64,000 nt of DNA from Saccharothrix longispora. GTDB lineage: Bacteria; Actinomycetota; Actinomycetes; Mycobacteriales; Pseudonocardiaceae. The stretch is taken from positions 62,001 through 126,000 of the forward strand of contig NZ_NSDM01000007.1 of NCBI RefSeq assembly GCF_030852425.1, written 5' to 3'. A program made the translations under genes and the position numbers. Numbering within the stretch: the stretch's first letter is position 1; each line of letters starts with the position of its first letter. The notes beneath the pieces were generated by a model. The model was not told the DNA's origin and did not search any database. It was given only the letters and a program-made list of their open reading frames with translations. Shown one piece after another: positions 54,627 to 63,504 of the stretch.

Positions 54627-55467
54627 GGAACGGCGTGACCTGGAGGTCTTCCTCACCCTCGCCGAGGAGCTGCACTTCAGCCGCACCGCCGAGCGCCTGC
54701 ACGTCTCGCAGGCCCTGGTCAGCCAGACCGTCAAGCGGCTGGAGCGGCACATCGGCGCGCCCCTGTTCGACCGCACGAGCCGCCGCGTCGCGCTCACCCC
54801 GATCGGCCGGGGGCTGCGCGACGACCTCGCCCCCGCGTACCGCCGGATCGCGGAGGGCGTCGCCCGCGCCCGCGAGTCCGCCCGGGGCACGGCCCTGCTG
54901 CGCGTCGGCTTCGAGGCGCCCGCGCTGGCCGACCTGGTGGCCCCGGTCCTGGACGCGTTCCGCACCCGCCACCCGGGCAGCGCGGTGCGGGTCCGCGAGG
55001 CCGCGTTCCGCGATCCGCTCGCGCTGCTCAGGGACGGCGAGGTCGACGTGCTGGTGACCCTGTTCCCGGTGGTCGAGCCGGACCTGGCGAGCGGTCCCGT
55101 GCTGCACGAGGAGCCCCTGGTCCTCGCGGTGGCCGACGGGCACCCGTTCACCAGGCAGCGCGAGGTCACCCTGGACGACCTCGCCCGCGACACGGTCTTC
55201 AAGGCCGCCTACTGGCGCGACGCGACCCCCGCCGGCCTGCCGGTCGCCAGGGGGCGGGACCACGCGACGTTCCAGGAGCTGCTCACGGCGGTCGCGGACG
55301 GCGAGGGCGTGTGCCCGCTGGGCGAGCACGCCGTCGGCTACTTCACCCGGCCCCGGATCGCGTTCCTGCCGATCCGCGACGCGCCCCGCCTGAGCTGGGG
55401 CGCGGTGTGGCCCAAGTCGGGTGAAACGGGCGTGGTGCGCGAATTCGCCGCCGCCGCCGCGCGGTAA
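54625..55467 (+). CDS. LysR family transcriptional regulator
   Basis: This 280-residue regulator has the N-terminal HTH (ELHFSRTAERLHVSQALVSQTVKRLE) and a periplasmic-binding-protein-like effector domain (ALLRVGFEAPALADLVAPVLDAF). The ATG at 54625 has no ribosome-binding site but is seven bases after TAACCT, so the mRNA is probably leaderless. The divergent cupin gene is the expected target. The TAA stop at 55465 doubles as the beginning of another TAACCT element for the tiny gene behind it. Confidence 0.9.
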   Translation: MERRDLEVFLTLAEELHFSRTAERLHVSQALVSQTVKRLERHIGAPLFDRTSRRVALTPIGRGLRDDLAPAYRRIAEGVARARESARGTALLRVGFEAPALADLVAPVLDAFRTRHPGSAVRVREAAFRDPLALLRDGEVDVLVTLFPVVEPDLASGPVLHEEPLVLAVADGHPFTRQREVTLDDLARDTVFKAAYWRDATPAGLPVARGRDHATFQELLTAVADGEGVCPLGEHAVGYFTRPRIAFLPIRDAPRLSWGAVWPKSGETGVVREFAAAAAR

Positions 55468-55470
55468 CCT
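55465..55470 (+). promoter_or_regulatory. -10 element overlapping the lysR stop codon
   Basis: TAACCT begins with the TAA stop codon of lysR and lies seven bases before a GTG that opens a 41-codon frame. The same hexamer at the same spacing precedes lysR and the EcsC-family gene. Confidence 0.45.
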
Positions 55471-55477
55471 CGGGGGT

Positions 55478-55603
55478 GTGCTGCTGCTCCAGGTGGACAC
55501 CACCGGCCTGTCCTCGCCCATCGGCGCCATCGCGGTGATCGCCGCCCTCGTCGCGGCGATCGTGGTCGGCGTGCGCGCGCTCTGGCACAACCGCAAGCGC
55601 TGA
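55478..55603 (+). CDS. Small single-pass membrane protein, 41 residues
   Basis: The predicted product has a short head (LLLQVDTTGLSS), one strong membrane segment (IGAIAVIAALVAAIVVGVRAL) and a basic tail HNRKR, giving an N-out, C-in topology. The GTG at 55478 is placed exactly for a leaderless transcript from the TAACCT that overlaps the lysR stop, and no ribosome-binding site is present. The family is not recognised. It could be a small regulator of a membrane partner such as the MFS protein encoded convergently next door. That is speculation from position. Confidence 0.55.
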   Translation: MLLLQVDTTGLSSPIGAIAVIAALVAAIVVGVRALWHNRKR

Positions 55604-55624
55604 GCCCGCCACCCCCGGTCCGAC

Positions 55625-56869
55625 TCAGCGCACCCGCTGCAACGACGAGTGCAGGCACGCCGCCAGCAGCGGCAGCGCGGCGACCCCCAGGACCAGGCCC
55701 AGCGCGCCGTAGGACCACACCGTGACCACGATGCCCGCCGCCACGCCGCCGATCGCGCCGCCCGCGTTCATGCACAGGTCGGACAGGCCCTGGGCGGCCG
55801 TCCGGTCCACGGGCGCGACCGACTCGGTGAGCAGCGCGGACCCCGACACCACCCCCGCCGACCAGCCGAAGCTCAGCAGCACCAGCCCGACGGCGAGCTG
55901 CGGGGTGTCGTGCGCGGGCGCCATGCCCACGATCGCGGAGGCGGCGACCACCAGGGCCGCGCCGACCGCCAGCACGGGCACCCTGCCCACCCGGTCGGCC
56001 ATCCACCCGAACAGGGGGCTGGCCGCGTACATCGCGGCCACGTGCAGGCTGATGACGACGCCCACCACGCGCAGCGACGAGCCCGCGTGGTCCATGTGCA
56101 CGGGGGTCATGGACATCAGGCCGACCATCGCCGTGTGCGACAGCGCGACGCCGCCGAGGGCGAGCTTCGCGGTGGGCGACAGCGACCGCCACAGCGCGAC
56201 GGAGCCGCGCGCGGCTCCCACCCCGCGACGCTCGGGCGGCGGGGTGGGCGCGGCGGACCGGGCGACGACCAGCGGGTCGGGCCGCAGGAACCGCAGCACG
56301 ACCAGCGCGGTGGCGGCGAACAGCGCGGCGGACAGCAGGTAGGGGCCCGCGCCGACGGGCAGACCGGCCCCGGTGGCCGCGCGGCCGGCCGGGTCGGCGA
56401 GGTTGGGTCCGGCGACCGCGCCGATCGTGGCCGCCCACACCACCAGCGCGAGCGAGCGCGCCCGGCGGTGCGGGTGGGCGAGGTCGGTGCCCGCGTACCG
56501 GGAGGCGAGGTTCGCGCTGGACGCCGCGCCGAACAGCACGAGCGCGACCAGCAGCAGCGGCCACGCGCCGAGGACGACGGCGCACGCCGCCACCGCCGCG
56601 CCGACCGCGCCCGCGCCGTAGCCCAGCACCAGGGCCGGGCGGCGTCCGCGTCGACCGGCCAGCCGGGCCACGGGCAGGGCGAACAGGGCCGCGCCGAGCA
56701 CCGCGCTCGTCTGCGCCAGGCCGCCGATCGCGTCGGAACCGGCCAGGGAGGCCGCGACGAGCGTGCTCACGGCGAGCCCGATGGTGGTCCCCGCCGACCC
56801 CAGCACCTGGGTCGCGACCAGCACCCGGAGCACCTTGCGCTGCAGGGCCTCCACGACGGTCATGATCAT
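55625..56869 (-). CDS. MFS transporter
   Basis: This 414-residue major facilitator has twelve hydrophobic segments and an LAGRRGRRPALV loop between segments 2 and 3. It lacks obvious similarity in detail to the two tandem MFS proteins at 31726-34183. GWMADRVGRVPVLA is the second-half loop motif. It is probably a drug or metabolite exporter, and no substrate can be assigned. The ATG at 56869 is followed by a second in-frame ATG two codons later. It converges on the 41-residue membrane gene. Confidence 0.88.
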   Translation of the reverse strand: MIMTVVEALQRKVLRVLVATQVLGSAGTTIGLAVSTLVAASLAGSDAIGGLAQTSAVLGAALFALPVARLAGRRGRRPALVLGYGAGAVGAAVAACAVVLGAWPLLLVALVLFGAASSANLASRYAGTDLAHPHRRARSLALVVWAATIGAVAGPNLADPAGRAATGAGLPVGAGPYLLSAALFAATALVVLRFLRPDPLVVARSAAPTPPPERRGVGAARGSVALWRSLSPTAKLALGGVALSHTAMVGLMSMTPVHMDHAGSSLRVVGVVISLHVAAMYAASPLFGWMADRVGRVPVLAVGAALVVAASAIVGMAPAHDTPQLAVGLVLLSFGWSAGVVSGSALLTESVAPVDRTAAQGLSDLCMNAGGAIGGVAAGIVVTVWSYGALGLVLGVAALPLLAACLHSSLQRVR

Positions 56870-56924
56870 GATCGTGCCAGGGGACCACCCCGCCGACCAG
56901 CCACCGTCCGGGTTGCTCCCCTGG

Positions 56925-58805
56925 TCAGGCGCCGGGCTGGACCGAGGACTCGAAGAAGTCCGCGACCTCGTCGGCGGTCAGCTCCTCGCCACCGCTCTTG
57001 GTCACGATGCCCAGCAGCGGGCGGCCCTCGACGGTGAACACCAGCAGTCCCAGGCCGCCGTCGGCGGACGCCTGGTACTTGCCCGCGAACCCGTTGCCCG
57101 CCCACCTGGCCTCGACCACGTCGCTCTTGAGCGACCGGACGACGGCCACCGCGCCCTGCTCCGCGCCCGTGGTCGTCTCGGTCAGCACGTACTGCACCGA
57201 GTAGTCGTCCTGGACCGCGCAACTCACCACGGTGCCCTTGATGCCGTCGACGCCGCCCACGCCCGGCGTGCCACCGGCCTTGCAGGTGCCGGTGTCCGGG
57301 ACCGTCCCCGCCAGCCGCCGCAGGCACTTGGTGAAGCCCCTGTCGTCCTGCGCGGTGTCGTTCTTGCAGTCCTGGGCGGTGGGGACGCCCTCCCCGCCGA
57401 ACGCGAACCAGCCGCCGACGCCCGCCAGCGCCACCGCGAGGGCCGCGCCCACCGCGATCAGCACGTTCCTGCTCGGCTTCTTCCTCGCGGTCCTCGCGCG
57501 CGGGGAGGTGCTGGGGAAGTTGAACTGCTGCGGGCCGCTCAGCGCCGGGTTGACGGGGTACGGCCCGCTGACCGCCGGGTTCACCGCGTACGGGCCGCTG
57601 TGCACGGGGTTGGGCCCGCTCAGCGCCGGGTTCGGCCCGCTCAGCGCCGGGTTGACCTGGTACGGGCCGCTGTGCACGGGGTTCACCGGCCCGGTGACGA
57701 CCGTGTCCGGCTCCTGCGGCCTCGCCGGTTCCTGCGAGCGCGGCGTGACGCCGTCCTTGGGCACGTGGTGCGCGCCGAGCGCGACGGCGGTCTCCGGCTG
57801 GTCCAGGCTCGTCGGCACCACCCGCACCTGCTCGGCGATCATGGTCGCGACCAGCGGGATGCGGCTGGAGCCGCCCACGAGGTAGATGCCCGCGAGCTGG
57901 TTCGGCGCGAGGCCGGTGGACCGGATCGTGGACGCCAGCAGCTCGACGCTGCGCAGCATGCTCGGCCGGACCAGCGCCTCCAGGTCGGACCGGTTGACCA
58001 GCACGTCCTCGAACGGCTCGGGCATCGGCACCTCGGTGTGCGCGTGCCTCGACAGCGACTCCTTGGCGGCCCGCACGTCCTCCTGCAGCGCACGGCGGGC
58101 GCGGCGGTCCGCGGTGGACACCGGGCGCAGCAGCCGCTGCCACGCCGCCGGGTCGCGGTGCGACACCTGCCGGCCGACGTGCTCCAGCAGCGCCTGGTCC
58201 ACGTCGAGGCCGCCCAGGTCGGGCAGGCCGTCCTCGGCGAGCACGGTGAAGCCGTTCTGGGTGGCGCCGACGATGGCCACGTCGAACGTGCCCGCGCCCA
58301 GGTCGTACACGGCCAGGGCCTGGCCGACGGCCAGCGACGCGTAGTGCGAGGCGGCGGCGACCGGCTCCGGGACCAGCACGACCTCGCCCGTGACGCCCGC
58401 CAGCCGGGCCGCGGACAGCAGCACGTTGCGGCGCGTCGGGCCCCACTGGGCGGGGTGCGTGAGGCGGATCTCGTCGACGGGCTCGCCGCCGAGCTGGCGG
58501 GTGGTCTCGTCGAGCACGCGGCGCAGCACGGCGGCCAGCGCGTCGCTGACCGGCACGACGTTGTCGCCCAGCAGCAGCGCGCCGTCGTCCACTCGGCGCT
58601 TGGGGTTGGGCTCGAAGCGGGACGGGTCCAGGCGGGCGCGGCGCTCGGCGTCGCGGCCGACGACCAGCGTGCCGTCCTCCTCGCAGTAGACGGCGGACGG
58701 CATGGTGGCCGACCCGTCCACCTCCACGACCCGGGGCGGCCTGCCGTGCGCGGCGAGCACCGCGACGGTGTTGGAAGTGCCCAGGTCCACGGACAGGACG
58801 CGCAC
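56925..58805 (-). CDS. Membrane-anchored Hsp70-like protein with extracytoplasmic domain
   Basis: This 626-residue protein begins with an Hsp70 ATPase domain (LSVDLGTSNTVAVLA, VYDLGAGTFDVAIVG, IYLVGGSSRIPLV) of about 365 residues. No substrate-binding beta domain follows. Instead there is a linker of six SGP-containing repeats (about residues 373-425), one membrane segment (about 447-468) and a 155-residue external domain with four Cys (DCKNDTAQ, TKCLRRLAG, GTCKAGG, VVSCAVQ) that could form disulfides. The GTG at 58805 has GAAAGGG upstream. The design suggests a transmembrane sensor or scaffold rather than a general chaperone. The gene is divergent from lhr. Confidence 0.88.
   Translation of the reverse strand: MRVLSVDLGTSNTVAVLAAHGRPPRVVEVDGSATMPSAVYCEEDGTLVVGRDAERRARLDPSRFEPNPKRRVDDGALLLGDNVVPVSDALAAVLRRVLDETTRQLGGEPVDEIRLTHPAQWGPTRRNVLLSAARLAGVTGEVVLVPEPVAAASHYASLAVGQALAVYDLGAGTFDVAIVGATQNGFTVLAEDGLPDLGGLDVDQALLEHVGRQVSHRDPAAWQRLLRPVSTADRRARRALQEDVRAAKESLSRHAHTEVPMPEPFEDVLVNRSDLEALVRPSMLRSVELLASTIRSTGLAPNQLAGIYLVGGSSRIPLVATMIAEQVRVVPTSLDQPETAVALGAHHVPKDGVTPRSQEPARPQEPDTVVTGPVNPVHSGPYQVNPALSGPNPALSGPNPVHSGPYAVNPAVSGPYPVNPALSGPQQFNFPSTSPRARTARKKPSRNVLIAVGAALAVALAGVGGWFAFGGEGVPTAQDCKNDTAQDDRGFTKCLRRLAGTVPDTGTCKAGGTPGVGGVDGIKGTVVSCAVQDDYSVQYVLTETTTGAEQGAVAVVRSLKSDVVEARWAGNGFAGKYQASADGGLGLLVFTVEGRPLLGIVTKSGGEELTADEVADFFESSVQPGA
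57531..57690 (-). repeat. Tandem NPxxSGP-encoding repeat in the Hsp70-like gene
   Basis: Six units encoding NPALSGP, NPVHSGPYQV and close variants occur in tandem, joining the ATPase domain to the membrane segment. The DNA units are 21 or 30 bases long and share GGNCCGCT followed by a GGGTT block, so copy number may vary by slippage. Confidence 0.75.
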
Positions 58806-58883
58806 GGTTTCACCCTTTCGGTTCGAACGGGGTGATCGTGCCACAACCGGAAATTGTCGGACCGCTGGTTCAGGATGGTCGTC

Positions 58884-61800
58884 ATGGACGTGCTCGACCG
58901 CTTCTCCCCCGCGACCCGGCAGTGGTTCGCCGGCGCCTTCGCCGCGCCCACCGCGGCGCAGGCGGGCGCGTGGGAGGCGGCGGCCGAGGGGGAGCACGCG
59001 CTGGTCATCGCCCCGACCGGCTCGGGCAAGACGCTGGCGGCGTTCCTGTGGGCCCTGGACAAGCTCGCGTCGACGCCGCCGCCGGACGACCCGAAGCGCC
59101 GGTGCCGGGTGCTGTACGTCTCACCGCTCAAGGCGCTGGCGGTCGACGTCGAGCGCAACCTGAGGGCGCCGCTGGCGGGCATCCGGCAGGCCGCGCACCG
59201 GCTGTCGCTGCCCGAACCGGGCACCACGGTGGGCATGCGCACCGGCGACACCCCGGCGGACGCGCGGCGCGCGTTCGCCAGGACACCGCCGGACGTGCTG
59301 GTCACCACCCCCGAGTCGCTGTTCCTGGTGCTCACCTCGGCGGCGCGGGAGTCGCTGCGCGGGGTGGAGACGGTGATCGTCGACGAGGTGCACGCGGTGG
59401 CGGGCACGAAGCGCGGCGCGCACCTGGCGCTGTCGCTGGAGCGGCTCGACGCGCTGCTGGAACGCCCGGCGCAGCGCATCGGCCTGTCCGCGACGGTGCG
59501 GCCGGTCGAGGAGGTGGCCGCGTTCCTCGCGGGCGGGCGGGCCGTGCGGGTCGTGCAGCCGAGGACGGCGAAGACGATCGAGGTGCGCGTCGAGGTCCCG
59601 GTCGAGGACATGTCGGTGCTGGGCGAGCCCACCGGCGAGGTGTCCGGGTCGGCGGCGGGCGCGGAGCAGCGGGCGTCGATCTGGCCGGCGGTGGAGCGGC
59701 GGGTGCTGGAGCTGGTGCGGCGGCACCGGTCGACGATCGTGTTCGCCAACTCGCGACGGCTCGCGGAGCGGCTCACCTCCCGGTTGAACGAGCTCGCCGA
59801 GGAGGAGGCGGAGCTGTCGGGCGCGCCCGACCTCGACGGCGCGCCCGGCGCCGACCCCGGCCGGTTCCCGGCCGAGGCGGTCGGCCAGTCCGGCGTCACC
59901 GTGCAGCGCGCCGCCACGATCGCGCGCGCCCACCACGGCTCGATGTCGCGTGAGCAGCGCGTCGTGGTCGAGGAGGAGCTGAAGTCCGGGCGGCTGCCGT
60001 GCGTGGTGGCCACCTCGTCGCTGGAGCTGGGCATCGACATGGGCGCGGTCGACCTGGTGGTGCAGGTGGAGGCGCCGCCCACTGTGGCGTCCGGCTTGCA
60101 GCGCGTCGGCCGCGCGGGTCACCAGGTGGGCGCGGTGTCGCGCGGGGTGGTGTTCCCCAAGTTCCGGGGCGACCTGGTGTCGTGCGCGGTGGTCGCGGAG
60201 CGGATGCGGGACGGCGCGATCGAGGCCGTGCGGTACCCGCGCAACCCGCTCGACGTGCTCGCGCAGCACGTCGTGGCCATGGTGGCGATGGAGACGTGGA
60301 CGGTCGGGGCGCTGGCGGGGCTGGTGCGGCGGGCGGCCCCGTTCTCGGCGCTGCCCGAGTCGGCGCTGCACGCCGTGCTCGACATGCTGTCCGGCCGGTA
60401 CCCGAGCGAGGAGTTCGGCGAGCTGCGCCCGCGCATCACGTGGGACCGGGTCGGCGGCGAGCTGCGCGGCCGGCCCGGGTCGCAGCGGCTGGCGGTGACC
60501 TCGGGTGGCACCATCCCCGACCGGGGGCTGTTCGCGGTGATGACGCCGGCGTCCGAGCGCGGCCCCGGCTCGCGGGTGGGCGAGCTGGACGAGGAGATGG
60601 TGTACGAGTCGCGGGTCGGCGACACGTTCCTGCTCGGCACGTCGTCGTGGCGCGTCGAGGACATCACCCACGACCGCGTGGTCGTGGTGCCCGCGCCCGG
60701 CCAGCCCGCGCGGATGCCGTTCTGGAAGGGCGACGCGCCGGGCCGCCCGCTGGAGCTGGGCCGCGCGCTGGGGAAGTTCCTGCGCGAGGTGTCCGCGCTG
60801 GACCGGGCCGAGGCGGAGGAGCGCACCGCCGCCGCGGGCCTGGACGCGTGGGCGACGTCGAACCTGCTGGCGTACCTGGGCGAGCAGCGCGAGGCGACCA
60901 GGCACGTGCCGAACGACCGCACCGTCCTGGTCGAGCGGTTCCGCGACGAGCTGGGCGACTGGCGGCTCGTCGTGCACTCGCCGTTCGGCGCGCAGGTCAA
61001 CGCGCCGTGGGCGCTGGCCATCGCGGCGCGGCTGCGCGAGCGGCGCGGCATCGAGGTGCAGGCGGCGCACTCCGACGACGGCATCGTGGTGCGGCTGCCG
61101 GACGCGGTCGACCTCGACGGCTCGCCGGTGGTCGCGGGCGCCGAGGACGTGCTGCTCGACCCGGAGGAGGTCGACCGGGTCGTCGTCGCGGAGGTGGGCG
61201 GTTCGGCGTTGTTCGCGGCCCGGTTCCGCGAGTGCGCGGCCCGGTCCCTGCTGCTGCCCCGCCGCGACCCGAGGCGGCGCACCCCGCTGTGGCAGCAGCG
61301 GCAGAAGGCCGCGCAGCTGCTGTCGGTGGCGGCGAAGTACGAGAGCTTCCCGGTGGTGCTCGAAGCGATGCGCGAGTGCCTCCAGGACGTCTACGACGTG
61401 CCGGGGCTGCGGGAGCTGATGACGGACGTCCGGGCGCGCCGGGTCCGCGTGGTCGAGGTGGAGACGCCGTCGCCCTCGCCGTTCGCGCGCAGCCTGCTGT
61501 TCGGCTACGTCGGCATGTTCCTGTACGAGGCGGACGCGCCGCTGGCCGAGCGGCGGGCCGCCGCGCTGTCGCTGGACTCGACGCTGCTGGCCGAGCTGCT
61601 GGGCTCCGAGGCGATCCGCGAGCTGCTCGACCCGGAGGTCGTGGAGGAGGTCGAGCGCACCCTCCAGCGCCTCGTCCCCGACCGGCGCGCGCGCGACGCG
61701 GAGGACGCCGCCGACCTGCTGCGGTTCCTGGGCGACCTCACCGAGGCGGAGGCCGCCGAGCGCGGCGTGCGGCCGGAGTGGCTGGCGGACCTGGTGGCGC

Positions 61801-63470
61801 AGCGCCGGGCGATCCGCGTCCGCGTCGCGGGCGAGGACCGGGTGATCGGCATCGAGGACGCGGGCCGGGTGCGCGACGCGCTGGGCGTGGCGCTGCCCGT
61901 GGGCGTGCCCGAGGCGTTCACCGAACCGGTCGCCGACCCGCTGGGCGACCTGCTGTCCCGCTACGCCCGCACCCGGGGCCCGTTCCCGGCGGCGCGGGCG
62001 GCCGAGCGGTTCGGCCTGGGCGTCGCGGTCGTCACAGGCGTGCTGGAGCGGATGGCGGCGGCCGGTCGCCTGGTGCGCGGCGAGCTGAGGCCGGGTGGCA
62101 CGCACACCGAGTACTGCGACTCCGAGGTGCTGCGCAGGCTGCGCCGGGCGTCCCTGGCCCGGCTGCGGGCCGAGGTGGAGCCGGTGGAGCCCGCCGCCCT
62201 GGGCCGGTTCCTGCCGACCTGGCACGGCGTGGGCCGCCGGCTGCGCGCCGCGCCCACCGTGGACGACGTCTACGCGGTGGTGGAGCAGCTGGCCGGCGCG
62301 CCGCTGCCCGCCAGTGCCGTCGAATCCCTCCTGCTGCCCGCCCGCCTGCCCGGCTACAGCCCGGCGCTGCTGGACGAGCTGACCGCGTCCGGCGAGGTCA
62401 CGTGGACGGGCTGCGGCTCCCTCGCCGGTGGCGACGGCTGGATCGCCCTGGCGCCGACGGACGTGGCCGACCTCCTGCTGCCGGACCTGGTCCCCGAGGC
62501 CGCGCCCGACTCGCCGCTGCACACCGCCGTGGTCGAGACCCTCGCCGGCGGCGCGCTGTTCTTCCGCCAGGTGGTGGACCGCGTCTCCCTCCAGGGCCCG
62601 ACGACCGACGGCGAGGTCGTGGGCGCGCTGTGGGACCTGGTGTGGGCGGGCACCGTCACCAACGACACCCTGGCCCCGCTGCGCGCCCTCGTCGCCGGTG
62701 GCGGCACGGCCCACACACCGCGTCGCGCCGCACCGCGCGGCCGCTACGCCCGGATGCGCTCGGGCAGGCCGGACATGCCCAGCCGCACCGGTCCGCCCAC
62801 GGTCGCCGGCCGCTGGTCCCTCGCCGTCGTCCCGGCCACCGACCCGACCCGCCGGGCGCACGCCCGCGCCGAGGCGTTCCTGGAGCGCCACGGCGTGCTG
62901 ACCCGGGGCGCCCTGGACACCGAGCGCGTCACCGGCGGGTTCAGCGGCGTGTACCGGGTGCTGCGGGCGATGGAGGAGTCCGGCCAGGTGGTGCGCGGCT
63001 ACGTCGTCGAGGGCCTGGGCGCGGCCCAGTTCGCCGCGCGCGGCGCCGTGGACCGCCTGCGCGCCCTGTCCCGCCCTCCCGGCCAGGAGCACGCGGGCAC
63101 GCCCGACGCCGTCGTGCTGGCCGCCGCCGACCCGGCCCAGCCGTACGGCGCGGCCCTGTCCTGGCCGGCCCCGGTGGGCGAGGGCAGGCACCGGCCGGGC
63201 CGCAAGTCCGGCGCCCTGGTCGTCCTGGTCGACGGGGTGGCGGCGCTGTACGTCGAGCGGGGCGGCCGGTCGCTGCTGTCGTTCACCGAGGACGAGGACG
63301 CCCTGCACGCCGCCGCGCGGGCGCTCGGCCGCGCCGTGCGCGACGGGTGGTTGGGCCACCTGGCCGTGCAGCGGGCGGACGGCGAGGTGGCGCTGGGCTC
63401 GCGACTGGCGGACGTGCTCCAGGAGGCCGGGTTCCGCGCCACCCCGAAGGGGTTGCGACTGCGGGCGTGA
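58884..63470 (+). CDS. lhr: Large ATP-dependent helicase Lhr
   Basis: This 1528-residue superfamily-2 helicase of the Lhr family unwinds DNA-DNA and especially RNA-DNA duplexes with 3'-5' polarity in studied relatives. It has Walker A APTGSGKT, DEVH box IVDEVHAVAGTKRG, motif III GLSATVRPVEE and motifs V-VI TSSLELGIDMGAVD and QRVGRAGHQVG. A winged-helix/beta-barrel region and a long C-terminal half (Lhr-CTD) follow. The ATG at 58884 gives DVLDRFSPATRQWFAGAF, the usual start. The length is normal for Lhr. It is divergent from the Hsp70-like gene. Confidence 0.94.
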   Translation: MDVLDRFSPATRQWFAGAFAAPTAAQAGAWEAAAEGEHALVIAPTGSGKTLAAFLWALDKLASTPPPDDPKRRCRVLYVSPLKALAVDVERNLRAPLAGIRQAAHRLSLPEPGTTVGMRTGDTPADARRAFARTPPDVLVTTPESLFLVLTSAARESLRGVETVIVDEVHAVAGTKRGAHLALSLERLDALLERPAQRIGLSATVRPVEEVAAFLAGGRAVRVVQPRTAKTIEVRVEVPVEDMSVLGEPTGEVSGSAAGAEQRASIWPAVERRVLELVRRHRSTIVFANSRRLAERLTSRLNELAEEEAELSGAPDLDGAPGADPGRFPAEAVGQSGVTVQRAATIARAHHGSMSREQRVVVEEELKSGRLPCVVATSSLELGIDMGAVDLVVQVEAPPTVASGLQRVGRAGHQVGAVSRGVVFPKFRGDLVSCAVVAERMRDGAIEAVRYPRNPLDVLAQHVVAMVAMETWTVGALAGLVRRAAPFSALPESALHAVLDMLSGRYPSEEFGELRPRITWDRVGGELRGRPGSQRLAVTSGGTIPDRGLFAVMTPASERGPGSRVGELDEEMVYESRVGDTFLLGTSSWRVEDITHDRVVVVPAPGQPARMPFWKGDAPGRPLELGRALGKFLREVSALDRAEAEERTAAAGLDAWATSNLLAYLGEQREATRHVPNDRTVLVERFRDELGDWRLVVHSPFGAQVNAPWALAIAARLRERRGIEVQAAHSDDGIVVRLPDAVDLDGSPVVAGAEDVLLDPEEVDRVVVAEVGGSALFAARFRECAARSLLLPRRDPRRRTPLWQQRQKAAQLLSVAAKYESFPVVLEAMRECLQDVYDVPGLRELMTDVRARRVRVVEVETPSPSPFARSLLFGYVGMFLYEADAPLAERRAAALSLDSTLLAELLGSEAIRELLDPEVVEEVERTLQRLVPDRRARDAEDAADLLRFLGDLTEAEAAERGVRPEWLADLVAQRRAIRVRVAGEDRVIGIEDAGRVRDALGVALPVGVPEAFTEPVADPLGDLLSRYARTRGPFPAARAAERFGLGVAVVTGVLERMAAAGRLVRGELRPGGTHTEYCDSEVLRRLRRASLARLRAEVEPVEPAALGRFLPTWHGVGRRLRAAPTVDDVYAVVEQLAGAPLPASAVESLLLPARLPGYSPALLDELTASGEVTWTGCGSLAGGDGWIALAPTDVADLLLPDLVPEAAPDSPLHTAVVETLAGGALFFRQVVDRVSLQGPTTDGEVVGALWDLVWAGTVTNDTLAPLRALVAGGGTAHTPRRAAPRGRYARMRSGRPDMPSRTGPPTVAGRWSLAVVPATDPTRRAHARAEAFLERHGVLTRGALDTERVTGGFSGVYRVLRAMEESGQVVRGYVVEGLGAAQFAARGAVDRLRALSRPPGQEHAGTPDAVVLAAADPAQPYGAALSWPAPVGEGRHRPGRKSGALVVLVDGVAALYVERGGRSLLSFTEDEDALHAAARALGRAVRDGWLGHLAVQRADGEVALGSRLADVLQEAGFRATPKGLRLRA

Positions 63471-63504
63471 CGCCGGGCGCGTCCGTGGGCACGCCCGCGC
63501 CCCG

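Noticed and set aside
59121..63359. Very long open frame antisense to lhr, and similar ones opposite nrdJ and the S9 peptidase gene
   Set aside because: High GC removes stop codons from complementary frames. The products are Arg/His/Gly-rich with no domain, and the sense strand encodes clear families.
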